Shown one piece after another: positions 44,286 through 55,349 of a stretch of 64,000 bases of DNA. Every line of letters begins with the position of its first letter. Positions within the stretch are counted from its first letter, which is position 1. The DNA comes from Agrypnia vestita (lineage: Eukaryota > Arthropoda > Insecta > Trichoptera > Phryganeidae), in contig JADDOH010000132.1 in assembly GCA_016648135.1 (NCBI GenBank), forward strand, positions 248,001 to 312,000. Reading direction: 5' to 3'. A program made the translations under genes and the position numbers. The notes under the pieces are model-generated. The model did no database searches, had not been told where the DNA came from, and saw only the letters and a program-made list of their open reading frames with translations.

Positions 44286-44954
44286 CAATACTTTTACTTT
44301 AGAATTATCTATAAACGTGGGATGTTCACCAAAACTTCTATTTGATAAGCTAATAAAGCAACTGGATTCGCTTTTGGTTAGAAAATTACTATTAACTAAG
44401 AGTACTTCGACTCTGGCCATATCAAAAAGTTAAGAACGATTAAGTTTCGGATAGAAAATGACCATTTACTAAGAACACTTCGGCTCTGCTCAGATCACGA
44501 GCTGCGCCGACAGATTCGACAGACGAAAAAGAGGAGAAAAAAACTGTCTGTTTCATTAACGATCTTCGCCGTCGAGGATGCCTCGCATTGCCACACGGAG
44601 CCGGCCGCCGCGCGCGTCGTGCCCGCTAATACCGGCCGACCATAAAATATTTTATAAGGCCCAAAGTACAATAATTAATAATTGCTTTTGTGTACATTGT
44701 ATACATTCGGAACTCGCAATTGCCGTCGTTGTGCGTTAGCATTCGTAGCGAGCTTGGAATCCCGCAACCTGGTAAACAATAAAGTAATAAATTGTACGGG
44801 AATGTTTGTTTTTTAGACGCAAAGATGGTTGGGAAGAAGAATTGAACTTCGATAATTCAAAATATTTATTATTAAATCATTAATATTGCCGAGGATTCGC
44901 GGCAGTGGAATTTAAATGAAACATTCATATTAATTTTATTTATAAATAGAGACA
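44286..44954. other. Unassigned; GC-rich patch 44510-44780
   Basis: GAGCCGGCCGCCGCGCGCGT region and a CATTCGTAGCGAGCTTGG patch without repeat partner. Possibly conserved non-coding or promoter-like. No open frame of note. Confidence 0.3.
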
Positions 44955-45210
44955 CTAGACATTATCTTAAGCGTAATTTGCACTAGTCGTCACTAGATTA
45001 TTCCAATAACAGGTAGGACTTAATAGCTGGCTGATTAATTCGCATTTCGTTTTACTCGTTTATGTGCGGTTTCGCCAAACGTCAAAATAAAACTTCTGCG
45101 CCGCGCGCACTTTGTCGCAGATTTATAAGAAATGTTATTTTATAGAATCATCCGGTATATCTTCACGTATTCTATTGATTTCCAAATTATTTTACACGTT
45201 TTAAAATGAG
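44955..45210 (+). repeat. Dispersed repeat R3, copy 2
   Basis: AATAGCTGGCTGATTAATT, GTTTATGTGCGGTTTCGCCA, ACGTCAAAATAAAACTTC, GCGCCGCGCGC, ATTTATAAGAAATGTTATTT: same order as 25425-25690. A third short echo (CCCGTTCGCTTATCTGTGGT) lies at 45289-45308. Confidence 0.6.
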
Positions 45211-45898
45211 TTGAATGAAATAAACAAATCTCGTATTCCAGAATATTCCACACGTAGGTACTCTGGCACACTGATTTCGTTCAGATCGCCCGTTCGCTTA
45301 TCTGTGGTTTTCACTAGCTGTCAAACACAAGACAATGTGTTTCTTTTCTCGCTTATCAACAAAGAGCAAGTACTTGTATTATTGGCCTTAATCCTATGAA
45401 AATGAGGCCTGGTATTATTTTCTTAAAAAAATCATTTAGAAAAACGCAGGTCTTTCTTTCAGCGGATGAAATTTATGGTTATATAATATACGATTAACTA
45501 GAATTTATCTTCAAAATATAATTGAATTATTTACGAAACTACTTATGATGTCATCCTTTCTGCATATTTATTTTAAAAAAGAGAGAAGCAATGCAAAATA
45601 CCTGCGAATAATTTCAATGGTTCCTACGTATACTGTCAAAACTGCAAAAAATCGAGTTTTGTTTTATAAACTTTCCAATTTACCGTGTATTTTCGAAGAG
45701 TGTTAAAAAAGTTTGTTTTAATTGTTGAGTTTTTTTCATAAAAAGGAAATATAAAGGAAAATTAAACATTATTTTAATATTACTCGAAAATATATAGTAA
45801 ATCGGATAGTTTTATATAATTAAACGAAAAGAGAATTTTTGCAAATTCGATAACGTAGGGACGATTTCACATATTTTTTTTACTATTTTCAAATTAAG
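45211..45898. other. No feature recognised beyond an R3 echo
   Basis: AT-rich DNA. Confidence 0.35.
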
Positions 45899-45992
45899 CC
45901 AACTTGCTGGACTCCTGGGGTGAGGACCTAAACCCCGATCACTAGGTCACTTACACGAATGTCTTAACCTCTAGACGAACAAGCATACTAAA
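45899..45992 (-). repeat. Divergent tRNA-derived SINE head
   Basis: Minus strand: TGCTTGTTCGTCTAGAGG (A-box region) and GGGGTTTAGGTCCTCACC (B-box region), ending AGTCCAGCAAGTTGGC, which recalls the SINE1 head-body junction. Truncated and diverged. Confidence 0.55.
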
Positions 45993-46839
45993 GTACATAA
46001 AAAAAATGGGTAAAATATATTTTTTTATACCATCCATCAAAAGTGGATGAAGTAGGTACTAAAAAATAATTTCCAAGAAAATTCTACAGCATAGAAATGC
46101 AGTTATGAAGGAATAGCGAATTTTACATTTAATTATGTAAAGTTTTGGAATTTTATGTATCCAAAATCTCAAAGAGAAGATGTGCGATGCTTCCCAGATG
46201 TGAAGTATTAAAGCCATGTACATTTTCTAAAATGGCATTGAATCGAGGCAGAAAAATCTACGAATATAAAAGGGTTAAGACTCTTAGGACGGCCAAGTTC
46301 CCACAGCGCTCCCGCCTCACACATTATAACCAATACATAATAAAAAAGCTCTGCATATAAAAAAGCGTTGAATATATAATACGTATATTAAAGCGTGAAG
46401 ATATTTCATCTCGTTCTCGCGTCGAGTCGTCGGGCGTATTCCGACGAGCTTGCGTCCCTTTCTGTCCTGTATCGCATTAAAAGTTCGGGCTACCGGACTT
46501 ACGCTGGCATTGAAAAATGATTATTATATTACACACGTGCAAACGTGGTATGTGAGAAAACTAACATGTGCCTCTGTGTGTGTGCGCCTTTATTCCAGCA
46601 ATGCCCGATCGAGATTTGCCAAATGTATTAAATAAAATATTATTGCATTCATATTTCGTTTCTCGCATTTAAAGATGTCTTATCGCGTTGTCTGACAATA
46701 ATTGAATATAGTAAAAGTTGAAAGTAAAAAAATTGAAAATTAATTAACTTTCAGGCATATTCTAGACCACACATTAAATAATTCGAAAGAATATCATATA
46801 AACATTCAAAATAATATTGCTTTATATATTCCAATTCAA
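45993..46839. other. No feature recognised
   Basis: Open frames at 46145-46360 and 46450-46635 show no domain. Confidence 0.35.
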
Positions 46840-47135
46840 AAAATATGCAGGTATCATTACCAGCTGTGAAATCTACGTATACTACTTGGAAAAGGACCAT
46901 AGCATATTCCATTCGAATGTATGAAAGAAAATAATTGAATATGTATATATATATATATATACAACTTTCAAAAATTTGATAATGTGTGGAAGTTCATACG
47001 GTGGAATTGGTGAACGGTGAATTACTTAAACCAGCTCGTGCAGGTCGTTAGACCTGAGCCTCTCTATGAAGACTTCTTTAAACGTTACCCGTATAAATAG
47101 CTTCGTCTTTGTGAAACTGTAATTAATCTTAATAA
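46840..47135 (+). repeat. Dispersed repeat R2, long copy
   Basis: TATCATTACCAGCTGTGAAA, CGAATGTATGAAAGAAA, a TA dinucleotide run (46945-46962), GATAATGTGTGG, GGTGGAATTGG, CAGGTCGTTAGACCTGAGCC and AAATAGCTTCGTCT. Mates the copy at 22835-23165 over its length. Confidence 0.65.
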
Positions 47136-47364
47136 AGAAAAAAAACAATAGAATAATACCATAATATACCTAACCATCCACATAATGTTAAGAAAAAGTT
47201 TAATTTTCCTTTAACACCTACTTTGTTTGAAAAGAAAATTTTTTTTTTCTAAAAATTGTCTGAAAATTGGTTGATTCAAGATAGTAAAACGAAAAAAGAA
47301 TTATTGCAGATTCGACAGTATACGCAGGGATCGTCGATATGTCCGGTTTAAAAAAATTGATAAC

Positions 47365-47500
47365 GTGTTGCGTTGTGTATAGTGATCACTTAAGCTAGCC
47401 CATACAGGTCATGAGGCCTGGGCCACCCTATAAATACTTCCATACACATTTCAATTTAAATAGCTACGTCTCTGTGAGACTTCTATAATTTATCTTAATT
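47365..47500 (+). repeat. Dispersed repeat R2, 3' part
   Basis: GTGATCACTTAAGC, ACAGGTCATGAGGCCTGGGC, TTTAAATAGCTACGTCTCTG and TTCTATAATTTATCTTAATT. Lies 230 bp after another R2 copy in the same orientation, so a partial tandem arrangement. Confidence 0.6.
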
Positions 47501-47889
47501 AACAATAAAAGTTAATTGATATTAGTAGGAAACGGAAACAAGGTGTATTTTTAAATTGATTGTTGACGTGACTCCAGGGTTTGAAATCATATAATGTGCT
47601 TCTAGAGATTAATTGTGTGTGTTCGGGTATGAAAGTAAAATGGTAAAAGGGTGCCAAAAGTGATGGACACGCAGGGATCCGAGACACTCCGCCGTATGAT
47701 TAATGAACGTGAAAAAAGCCGAAATAATGAAAAAGTTACAAAATATAACACAACCGAGAAATTCTTTTTAGAGAAAAAATTGAAAACAGGTCAACTACCA
47801 AATTTCTAAACTAATTGTATTTTGGTCGAATATGCAACATTTAGTAAATAACTACCAAAAAAAATTCACATAAAGGGATTTTAGAATAA
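47501..47889. other. No feature recognised
   Basis: AT-rich spacer. Confidence 0.4.
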
Positions 47890-48215
47890 GAATGTTCTTA
47901 GGTTTTCATGGCCGTTCTGAATCTTTTGGATTGTGTTTTCTGGGATATTACACCGTGTTTTTACGACCTTTCTATCCGACAGATCCGTTTCAGATCCCAT
48001 TGCAGGGTCCATCATCAGGGCTGATGTGATGAGTAAGTGTTGATGTTAAGGTCGATTAGCTTGCAATACCTTATCGAAAGCGGGGTGTGTCCTAGTTTGC
48101 TGTTACCAACGTAGCAAGTGTATAATGATCCGAAACGTCGGCTAGAAAGGTCGTAAAAACATGGCATAATACCTCAGACAACACAAACCAGAAGACTTTC
48201 AAAATTGTCATTAAA
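47890..48215. mobile_element. Foldback element FB-18, copy 2
   Basis: Begins GTTCTTAGGTTTTCATGGCC, the inverted form of the right flank of 17985-18205. Left arm: GTGTTTTCTGGGATATTACA and TTTTTACGACCTTTCT. Right arm (48130-48215) is the complement. A spacer of about 110 bp separates the arms, unlike copy 1. The left arm carries degenerate hammerhead motif g; the right arm keeps only a GAAACGTCGGCT half. Confidence 0.6.
47974..48022 (-). ncRNA. Hammerhead-like motif g (degenerate)
   Basis: Minus strand: AGCC, CTGATGA, hairpin as in motif e, GAAAC, a 6-base loop, GTC, then GGAT, which pairs with AGCC only at two positions. Core intact, stem I mostly lost. Confidence 0.4.
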
Positions 48216-48841
48216 TAGATCGTAAACATGAACTATATATTATGTCATCCCTACATACGTCGTATTTTTTTATTTATTTTAGTACTCGAGTTTTAAAAGT
48301 ATTATCGACAAGTGAAGTATTAAATTTATACAAGGATCAGGTAGAATATAAATAATCAATTAATTAGGTACTGACATAAGGAGTGGCAGTTATAGGTGTA
48401 AAGATGATTGTAACGGGAATATTGAGAGCAGAGAAGAAGAGTTGGTGAAAATAGTATAGTTAAGCAAATAAATACTTAAAAATTAGATAAAAAGAACATT
48501 ATCGTTATCTTACTAGTAATAATTTTTCTGAATTCGCAAACCACATCATGAATAATAAGCATTCTATTTATGCATTTACCATTAAATTTCTCCACCATGT
48601 CGCGCGTAAAAGTAATAAAATTATTAATTTTGAAAGTTTATAAATTAAAAGAAATTTGAACTAGGGTATTAGTTTCATTAAATCTTCTTCTCTGCTCTCA
48701 ATATTTCCGTTATAACCATCTTTACTTACTCCTTTTCGCTCAATATTCCTGTTATAGACTCTTAAACTCTGAAATTTGCTGTGGATTGATTAAAAGATAT
48801 TTATTGATAAGCACATTGATTAGGGTGAAAGATGAAAAATA
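48216..48841. other. Spacer with a small inverted repeat (48399-48732)
   Basis: GGGAATATTGAGAGCAGAGA (48416 onward) and its near complement TCTCTGCTCTCAATATTTCC (48690 onward) form arms of about 40 bp around 240 bp of AT-rich DNA. May be a small foldback element. No coding. Confidence 0.4.
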
Positions 48842-50127
48842 TTAGGTCCTTACATATGAAATTGGCGTTTAGTATGGGAGGAACATAAAGCCGATTTTTT
48901 TTTATTATAATATATTTATTTAATCAAAGTATGTACCATTGCTATCTATGCACTTTTGCCATCTCATAGGTAGTTCATCGATCCCTTTACTAAAATAACC
49001 ATTCGGACGGGAATCAATAAAATCTTTGAAGGCGGTTTGGACTGCCCCATCGGAGTTGAATTTTTTCCTTTGCAAGAAGTTATCCAAATTTCGAAAAAAA
49101 ATGGTAATCTGTTGGGGCAAGGTCCGGAGAGTACGGTGGATGTCTTAGACATTCCAATTGAAGCTCCTCTAATTTGGTAGCCGTCTGTTGTGCAGTGTGT
49201 GGTCTAGCGTTATCATGAAGCAGCAGTGGCCTAGAGCGATTAACCAGCCTCGGTTGTTTAGCAGCTAGCTTTTCCATCATGGTTTGCAGTTGCTGACAAT
49301 AGACATCTGCCGTAATCGTCTGGCCAGATTTAAGAAAGCTGTAGTGAACGACACCAGCACTAGTCCACCAAACGCTCACAAGTAACTTTTTTGGAGTCAA
49401 TTTTCGCTTGGGGCATGGTTTGGCTGGTTCGGCAGGGTTCAGCCATTGCGATGAGCGCTTCCGATTATCGTACAGGATCCACTTTTCATCACAGATAATG
49501 ATTCGATTTAAAATCCCTTCATTATTGTGCCGGTTGAGTAATGCAACGCAGCAGTCAACGCGCGTTTGTTGATTTGCTTCACTCAATTCGTGAGGTACCC
49601 ACCTTTCAAGCTTTTCACCTTACCAATTTGCTTCAAGTGGATTAAAACAGTTTTATCACTAACACCGCAGCCTGCAACTAACTCGGATGTGGTTTGCGAT
49701 GGATCCGCTTCCATAATAGCCTTCAATTCTTCATTATCAACTTTGGTCTCCGGCCGTCCACGGGGCTTGTTCTGCAGGTCGAAATTTCCAGAACGAAAAC
49801 GTTGGAACCAAAATCGCACTGTGTTTTCTTTTGCGGCACCGTCGCCATACACATCATTAATCCTTCGAGCCGTTTCTGCAGCACTGGTGCCACGGTGGAA
49901 CTCGTACTCGTAAATAACGCGATATTTCAAGTTTTTCATTTTGTAAACTGAGTGACGCAAAGAAAAAAACAATTGAGGAAAAAACAAATGAATTATAATT
50001 TTGAAAACACAAATACATGAATAAATAGCTGTATAAATTTGGATTTGGAATTCCTAACCAAAGAGAAGATATTTGAGATCAAATTTGCCAGTACGGCAAA
50101 ACGCCAATTTCATATGTAAGGACCTAA
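48842..50127 (-). mobile_element. Mariner element, copy 2 (Mar-2), full length
   Basis: 1286 bp, same TIRs as copy 1 (TTAGGTCCTTACATATGAAA continuing ATTGGCGTTT), flanked by TA at 48840-48841 and 50128-50129. Same orientation as copy 1, about 36 kb away. The identical length despite 4 indels is chance compensation. MITE-1 copy 2 lies 120 bp to the right. Confidence 0.95.
48920..49939 (-). pseudogene. Mariner transposase, frameshifted (copy 2)
   Basis: Start ATG at 49937-49939, stop at 48920-48922. All motifs are present in nucleotide order: GRPE linker, WVPHEL (shifted frame), TCDEKW here read ICDEKW, LLHDN and YSPDLAPTD, giving DD34D spacing. Two lesions: a one-base loss in the T run near 49612-49615 (after GKVK, about residue 109) and an extra A in the run 49094-49101 (about residue 284). 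The lesions differ from those in copy 1, so an intact parent existed recently. Confidence 0.93.
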
Positions 50128-50247
50128 TATGCAGTTGATCTGTCAGAAAATTTGTACACTATAATACAGTACGTCTGAAATCTATTTTTGACTATCCTCG
50201 GTTTTTCATGATATATCGCAGATATGAGAGCTATCACTAGTGAAATA

Positions 50248-50407
50248 GACCTTTTTCCATTTAAGAAAGACAATTGAATTAGTATGTGTAAGCCGTGCAT
50301 ACGACGCACATTGTTTCGTTGTGTTGGTGTTTACGGGTATAAAATGTGTCGCATAGGCACGGCTTACACATACTAATTCGATCGTCATACTTAAATGGAA
50401 AGAGGTC
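50248..50407. mobile_element. Foldback MITE-1, copy 2
   Basis: About 160 bp, TA-flanked (50246-50247, 50408-50409). Arms GACCTTTTTCCATTTAAG and AAATGGAAAGAGGTC; both arms hold GTATGTGTAAGCCGTGC or its complement. Compared with 10086-10263 the right arm has lost about 20 bp around the hairpin top. Confidence 0.72.
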
Positions 50408-51065
50408 TACATTTTGTTCTTTCTGCTCTCTTGGTTCACCCACTTCAACAAGTCTAGCTACTAGGCTGTCAGAGCAATATTTCCTACAGAATCTCGAATT
50501 CAGTACATTCTTAATTAGTAATTAATGGATGATTGCATTCAAAACAATTTTATATATTTTTTTGATGTAGCTGCCTTTGGTCTTACACCCCTCAATTGGT
50601 TAGGGTAGATAACGGTTGCGAACCCTGTTACTGCCCTATCTGTATCTGCGACTGGACCCGGACGGGCCGCCTTAGCTCCGATGCCACACAGTCTGAGGAA
50701 GCCAAGTGCATATTGCATTGTTTTATTTTTTCGAGGAGAACTCCCCGAGCTGATTTCGTCCCGGCGATTACTGCTGAACAAATTCACGGCATTTGCATGG
50801 AAGTGGGCGGGGGTCTGCGAGGTGGGGGGGGGCTAAAGTGGAGGGGACGGCTTATCCGATCAGAGGAACGGGGAAACCCGAGGAAATAATCGAAACGGAC
50901 CTGATAAATATTCAAGACAGAGACGGCGAACAAAAGATGCGGGATGCCATTATGCGAAAGGTTTTGCGACTTGTAACAATGATGATGCACATTAGGGTGT
51001 GTCATCTCGTACAACTTTCGAATTTTCGAAACAGTACTCAAAAGTTGCATTTTGTGTGTATTTAA
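50408..51065. other. GC-balanced island, unidentified frames
   Basis: 50540-50890 has open frames on both strands: plus 50596-50889 with a Cys cluster (CEPCYCPICICDW), minus 50539-50787. Neither shows a known domain. A G-rich run at 50797-50834. Possibly conserved non-coding or a decayed repeat. Confidence 0.25.
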
Positions 51066-52665
51066 ATACTGCATTTACGGTTTTCGTTAAAACTGGTACT
51101 TTTGGCTCGCTCGATGGCCTTGAAATATAAACATATCAGAAAGATTTGTTGTATTTATAAATCGCACATGTAATTAAATGCTATTTTTACTAACAAAGTC
51201 ATCAAAAGAATTACACTATTTTTATATAGATAGTATCTATAACCGGAATTAGCATTGGGTTGATTTGCTATCATCTGCTTTTTTCTTCTGTATGGACCCA
51301 ATGGTAGTGCAAATGAGAGGGAAATATATTTTTTCTCACGAGTTATATGAAACCTTTCACCGGTTATTCCATAAGTTCATTTTCATAGTTTGTCAGCGTT
51401 TAATACCAACCTTCGTTCGGAAACTCTCAGCTTGTTTTTTTTATAGTAATTGAACTTAAACATTTCAGCAAATTATTATTTTGTAACGATTTAAAGTAAT
51501 CATAAAAAATATATTATAAGAAAATAAAATATTATCACCTCTAAAAAATCATTAAGAACCAACATTTTCAGAATAATGGCCAAAAGCACACTAAAATCGC
51601 AACTTTTTGCATTCCCTTGTAGCTATATACGCAATGTAACTTTTGATAACTATCGCGTTAAAAAATATATTTTTTTCTCGCCGTACATACAGACACACCC
51701 TAATGCACATTTTCCGAAATATTAAACAAAAATACAATATTTTTCGTATAATTGTGGTGCCGCAAGACTATAGAAACATAAAGAATCATACGTAATCGAG
51801 GATTTTCTAGAACTCTGGACGTTTTACAGTAAATCATAAATTACTAAAAAGGTTTAGAAGAAACAATGAAACAGTACCACAAAGGTATATGGACCAGTGA
51901 ATAGACATCCACTGCATTCCCAGGACCATTTTATGAGCGAAAGATTCCATATCGGTTCTACTAATACGTCGCCAAGATCACAATTTTTTTTCTAAAGACC
52001 ATCTAAGGTTGACCGGGCAAGGAGAGGTCTGAAAAAGCCCTCTCAACAAGTTCAGGAATATGGACCAGTAGCATCTAGATGGACAGACCCTGAGGTGTAA
52101 GAGCTCTGTGAGGGCATCCTTGAATGAGGCTTGCGGAGACGCATTTGCGAGCTGTATCTCATCTGATTGAGGCGATCGTCGAATAGACTTTATAATGCAA
52201 ATTTTATATATCATTTGTCGCGTGAATGAGAGAGGTCGATACAACTATAGTTGATTGCAAGTTTACGCGTTCGTCAAAGATTGTGAAAACATTTGTAACT
52301 CTTTCCTACATTCACAATATGGCGGCGGCAGCGTAACGCGTTACGTGTTTAGAAACTCATTTTTATGAATAAATAATAAATGATAACAGCATAGCAATTG
52401 GTAAAAGAAACAAATAATAAATTTACTGTTGTAAAATACCCACAAAAGCGTTGAATATGAGAGAAAAATATCACAATCGATTTAACTGTGATAAAATTGT
52501 TTATTTTTTTTGTATTGATTGCTATTTATTTCAATAACTACATAATTTATAAAATTTATATTTTTTAATACTATTATTGCACATATCAAATGTTTTCTTT
52601 CATAAGAATAAATTATATTACTTGAAAAAATAATGTTTAAAAACCAAACTTATATTTAAATATAT
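51066..52665. other. No feature recognised
   Basis: 51-52.6 kb is AT-rich. A block at 51960-52260 is slightly GC-richer and open on the minus strand for 88 codons without a domain. Confidence 0.35.
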
Positions 52666-52841
52666 TAAAAAGTGAAAAATAAATTTTTGGCCAAAAATTT
52701 TTTGCTCCAAATAAAAGGTGGGCGCTTACGATAATGATAAAGATTACAGAATTTTATTGATGATGGAGGGAAAGCGCCCACGCTTTTATTTTCCGAGTGA
52801 GGCAAAACAGGTTTGGCCGAAAATTTATTTTTTACTTTTTC
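52666..52841. mobile_element. Foldback MITE-2
   Basis: About 176 bp with inverted arms: AAAAAGTGAAAAATAAATTT, TTGGCCAAA, AATAAAAGGTGGGCGCTT on the left, complement AAGCGCCCACGCTTTTATTT, TTTGGCCGAAAATTTATTTT on the right. Centre about 50 bp. No second copy in the window. Confidence 0.65.
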
Positions 52842-54569
52842 GTACATTTACGTAGTTTTAAAAGAAAAATCGCAGGACATCATCAGGATTAAATTTGGTT
52901 GAAGTCCATCTAAGAACTTCACATGTATAAGCCAACTTATTTCTAAATACGTTTGTGAAATATATAACTTTATACAAAATTACTTCGGTAGAAAACAAGC
53001 GTCGTCTTTTGGTGAGCTCGTTGACTTTTTTAATTTACCACATAAAACTTTGATTAATTAATTATCATGGAATCTGATTCATATACTGTTATCGAGTATA
53101 CGTCTGTGTAAAAATTTCAGCTCTATTGGACATTGGAATGTGGATGAAAAATCTATTACAAGATTATATCCACACAAACCAATGAAACTAATATAAGCGT
53201 GGTAATGGAATAATAAATAAAATAAAACATTAAACCGCACACGAAAGTTGACGGTTTATGCGAATTCATGAAAACGGACAAAAACATTAAATTTATTTCA
53301 ACAAAAATAGTCAAACTTGATAATGAGATTTTCTAAAATGGATACGGGCATCAGTTGCTTATTAAAAGAAAATGTTGTATATTATTTAAGCTGGGCGTTG
53401 TACGAAAGAATAAAACATGTTACATGATGGGGTTTTTACCGCAACAATAGATTGAAGAGCATGATGAGGTCTCTGTAGCCAGAGAGATGCAGGAGGAGAG
53501 AGGCAATGGCCGCTTGATTCCCGTGTAATTAAAGTTATTAACTTATAATACGGCGGCGCAATAATGATATTAAGTTTGATTCAGCTATTTCCAGGTGATG
53601 TTAATGTAAAGATTGGTACTCCGTCTCCGCATTACTGTAGAAATAAAACGAAGTAAGAAAAATAAAGTGATTTATTTTACCTGCTTGCAACCAAAACAGA
53701 ATTCTAATTGAATTGTGACAATCTTGCACTGTCTCCTATATACAGTGATATTTGGATAGCATTAATAACCTCGCAGGACTTTATTCCTGCTTTAATTATG
53801 AGTCGAAAATGTTCAAGAAACCATGACCTAATATGATAGTTATGGGGATATGCGACATATATGTTTGCATTACTTTTTCAATATTTCTGCCATTTCTTGT
53901 AAAACGTTGGACTATCATTACAGTAACTTATAACGAATATAAAAAATTTATTCCCTTTAATACGAGTCAAATAAAATAATAAAAACCTTCCAATTCCTAC
54001 TGCAATTTCTGCAGGGTTTATATAATTTCATTTAAACTGTATAGAAAGTAATGAATTTTTCGTAATCAATATAAGTAACCGTAATGATAGTTCAAAATAA
54101 GTCAGTAATATTGAGAAAAAAAGCAAATTTTAATATTGCATAATAAAATAACTATTGATATTAGATTATGGCTGCTTGAACATTTTCGACGCATAATCAA
54201 AGCAGAAATCAGTTCTGCGAGGTAACTAATGTTTTCCATACAACCCTGTATACTCATTCAAGACTGCATAAGTTAAAACTAATTAATATGAGTACCTACA
54301 GAGATAATCTACAGAATTATAGCAATATTTCAATAGATAATTTTAAACACTACAGAATTTAAATCTGTAATAATAATTTTGAACGTGGAACATCGTTGAT
54401 TTACACAAATAAATACACACTTTTCATCTGTGAACATTCGAATACGAAGTAAAAAAATTATAGAGAAAATAAAGAAATATAATTGGAGTAGGTAGATTAC
54501 TTTACCAGGCGCGTGAAATCAGTACAGTGAGTAATATGTAAAATTAAATACTTATTCATAAGAATATTG
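52842..54569. other. No feature recognised
   Basis: AT-rich, no coding or repeat partner. Confidence 0.4.
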
Positions 54570-55320
54570 TTACGTGTTGTGGCTGCTAGGGGCAAATTAA
54601 TTTATTGCTGGGGGCACTGGAAATAAATAAGCAATTTATTAATTAATTGAATGGACAACGTCACTTGACACAAATCAAAATTTACTTAATTCTTCAAATT
54701 ATAAAATATCGCACTATATCACTCGTATATGGCAATAGTTTATTTATCACTTGCTAGAATATTGCGTTCAAACTATCGCACGTTATTTAAATCGCCCGTT
54801 AGTTACTCTGTTAGGTACGCAATTTCACGACTGGGCACACCCGGCCGTCGTCTCGCGACTTACTTCCCACTGAACGGTTTGTCAAAAAAAAACTTTCGCG
54901 CCGCGGCGTAGTCTCGGTATTTATACTCAAACACTGATTTTATCGAACTCTCGAGAGACCTTTACCTTTCTCTTTACCTTTCTAGTGTTAAGGAGAAGGT
55001 TCCCATCACTTCTAGGTTGTTCCAGGCATATACCGAATATTGTAGAAGGCCGTTCTAGATTATTTGATAGTGTTGTGACTTCGTGATTTGATAGTGTGAA
55101 AGGGATTCGGACAGTGCGCTTTTCCTTCTGAAAATTGAAATCTGAATTTATTTCGTTCAATTTCTTCTAAATTATAGTTTATTTTAAATTCAATTCAGAT
55201 AAGCCGCTGCAATTATTTAGCTTATGTCATTGCATTTATAGTCACTATGATTCTTCATAAAACCATTAAGTTTATTTATTTTAGAATTTCGTCATTGGTT
55301 TGGGCTGAATAAATAAATTG
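54570..55320 (+). repeat. Probable solo LTR related to R3
   Basis: Starts TGTTACGTGTTGTGGCTGCT (TG start) and shares TTTGTCAAAAAAAAACTTTC, CGCGCCGCGGCG and a TATTTATAC TATA-like box with R3 copies. Downstream are two TTCTAGATT/GGTTGTTCCAG patches like heat-shock elements. The right end is uncertain. No internal region. Confidence 0.4.
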
Positions 55321-55349
55321 TTACCTCGCATCATTGTATAAGTATTACC

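Noticed and set aside
48128..48150. Ninth hammerhead site (GAAACGTCGGCT) in the right arm of FB-18 copy 2
   Set aside because: The 5' half (stem I strand and CTGATGA) is absent.
52870..52900. CCTGATGATGTCC on the minus strand as another hammerhead
   Set aside because: No GAAAC after the potential hairpin.
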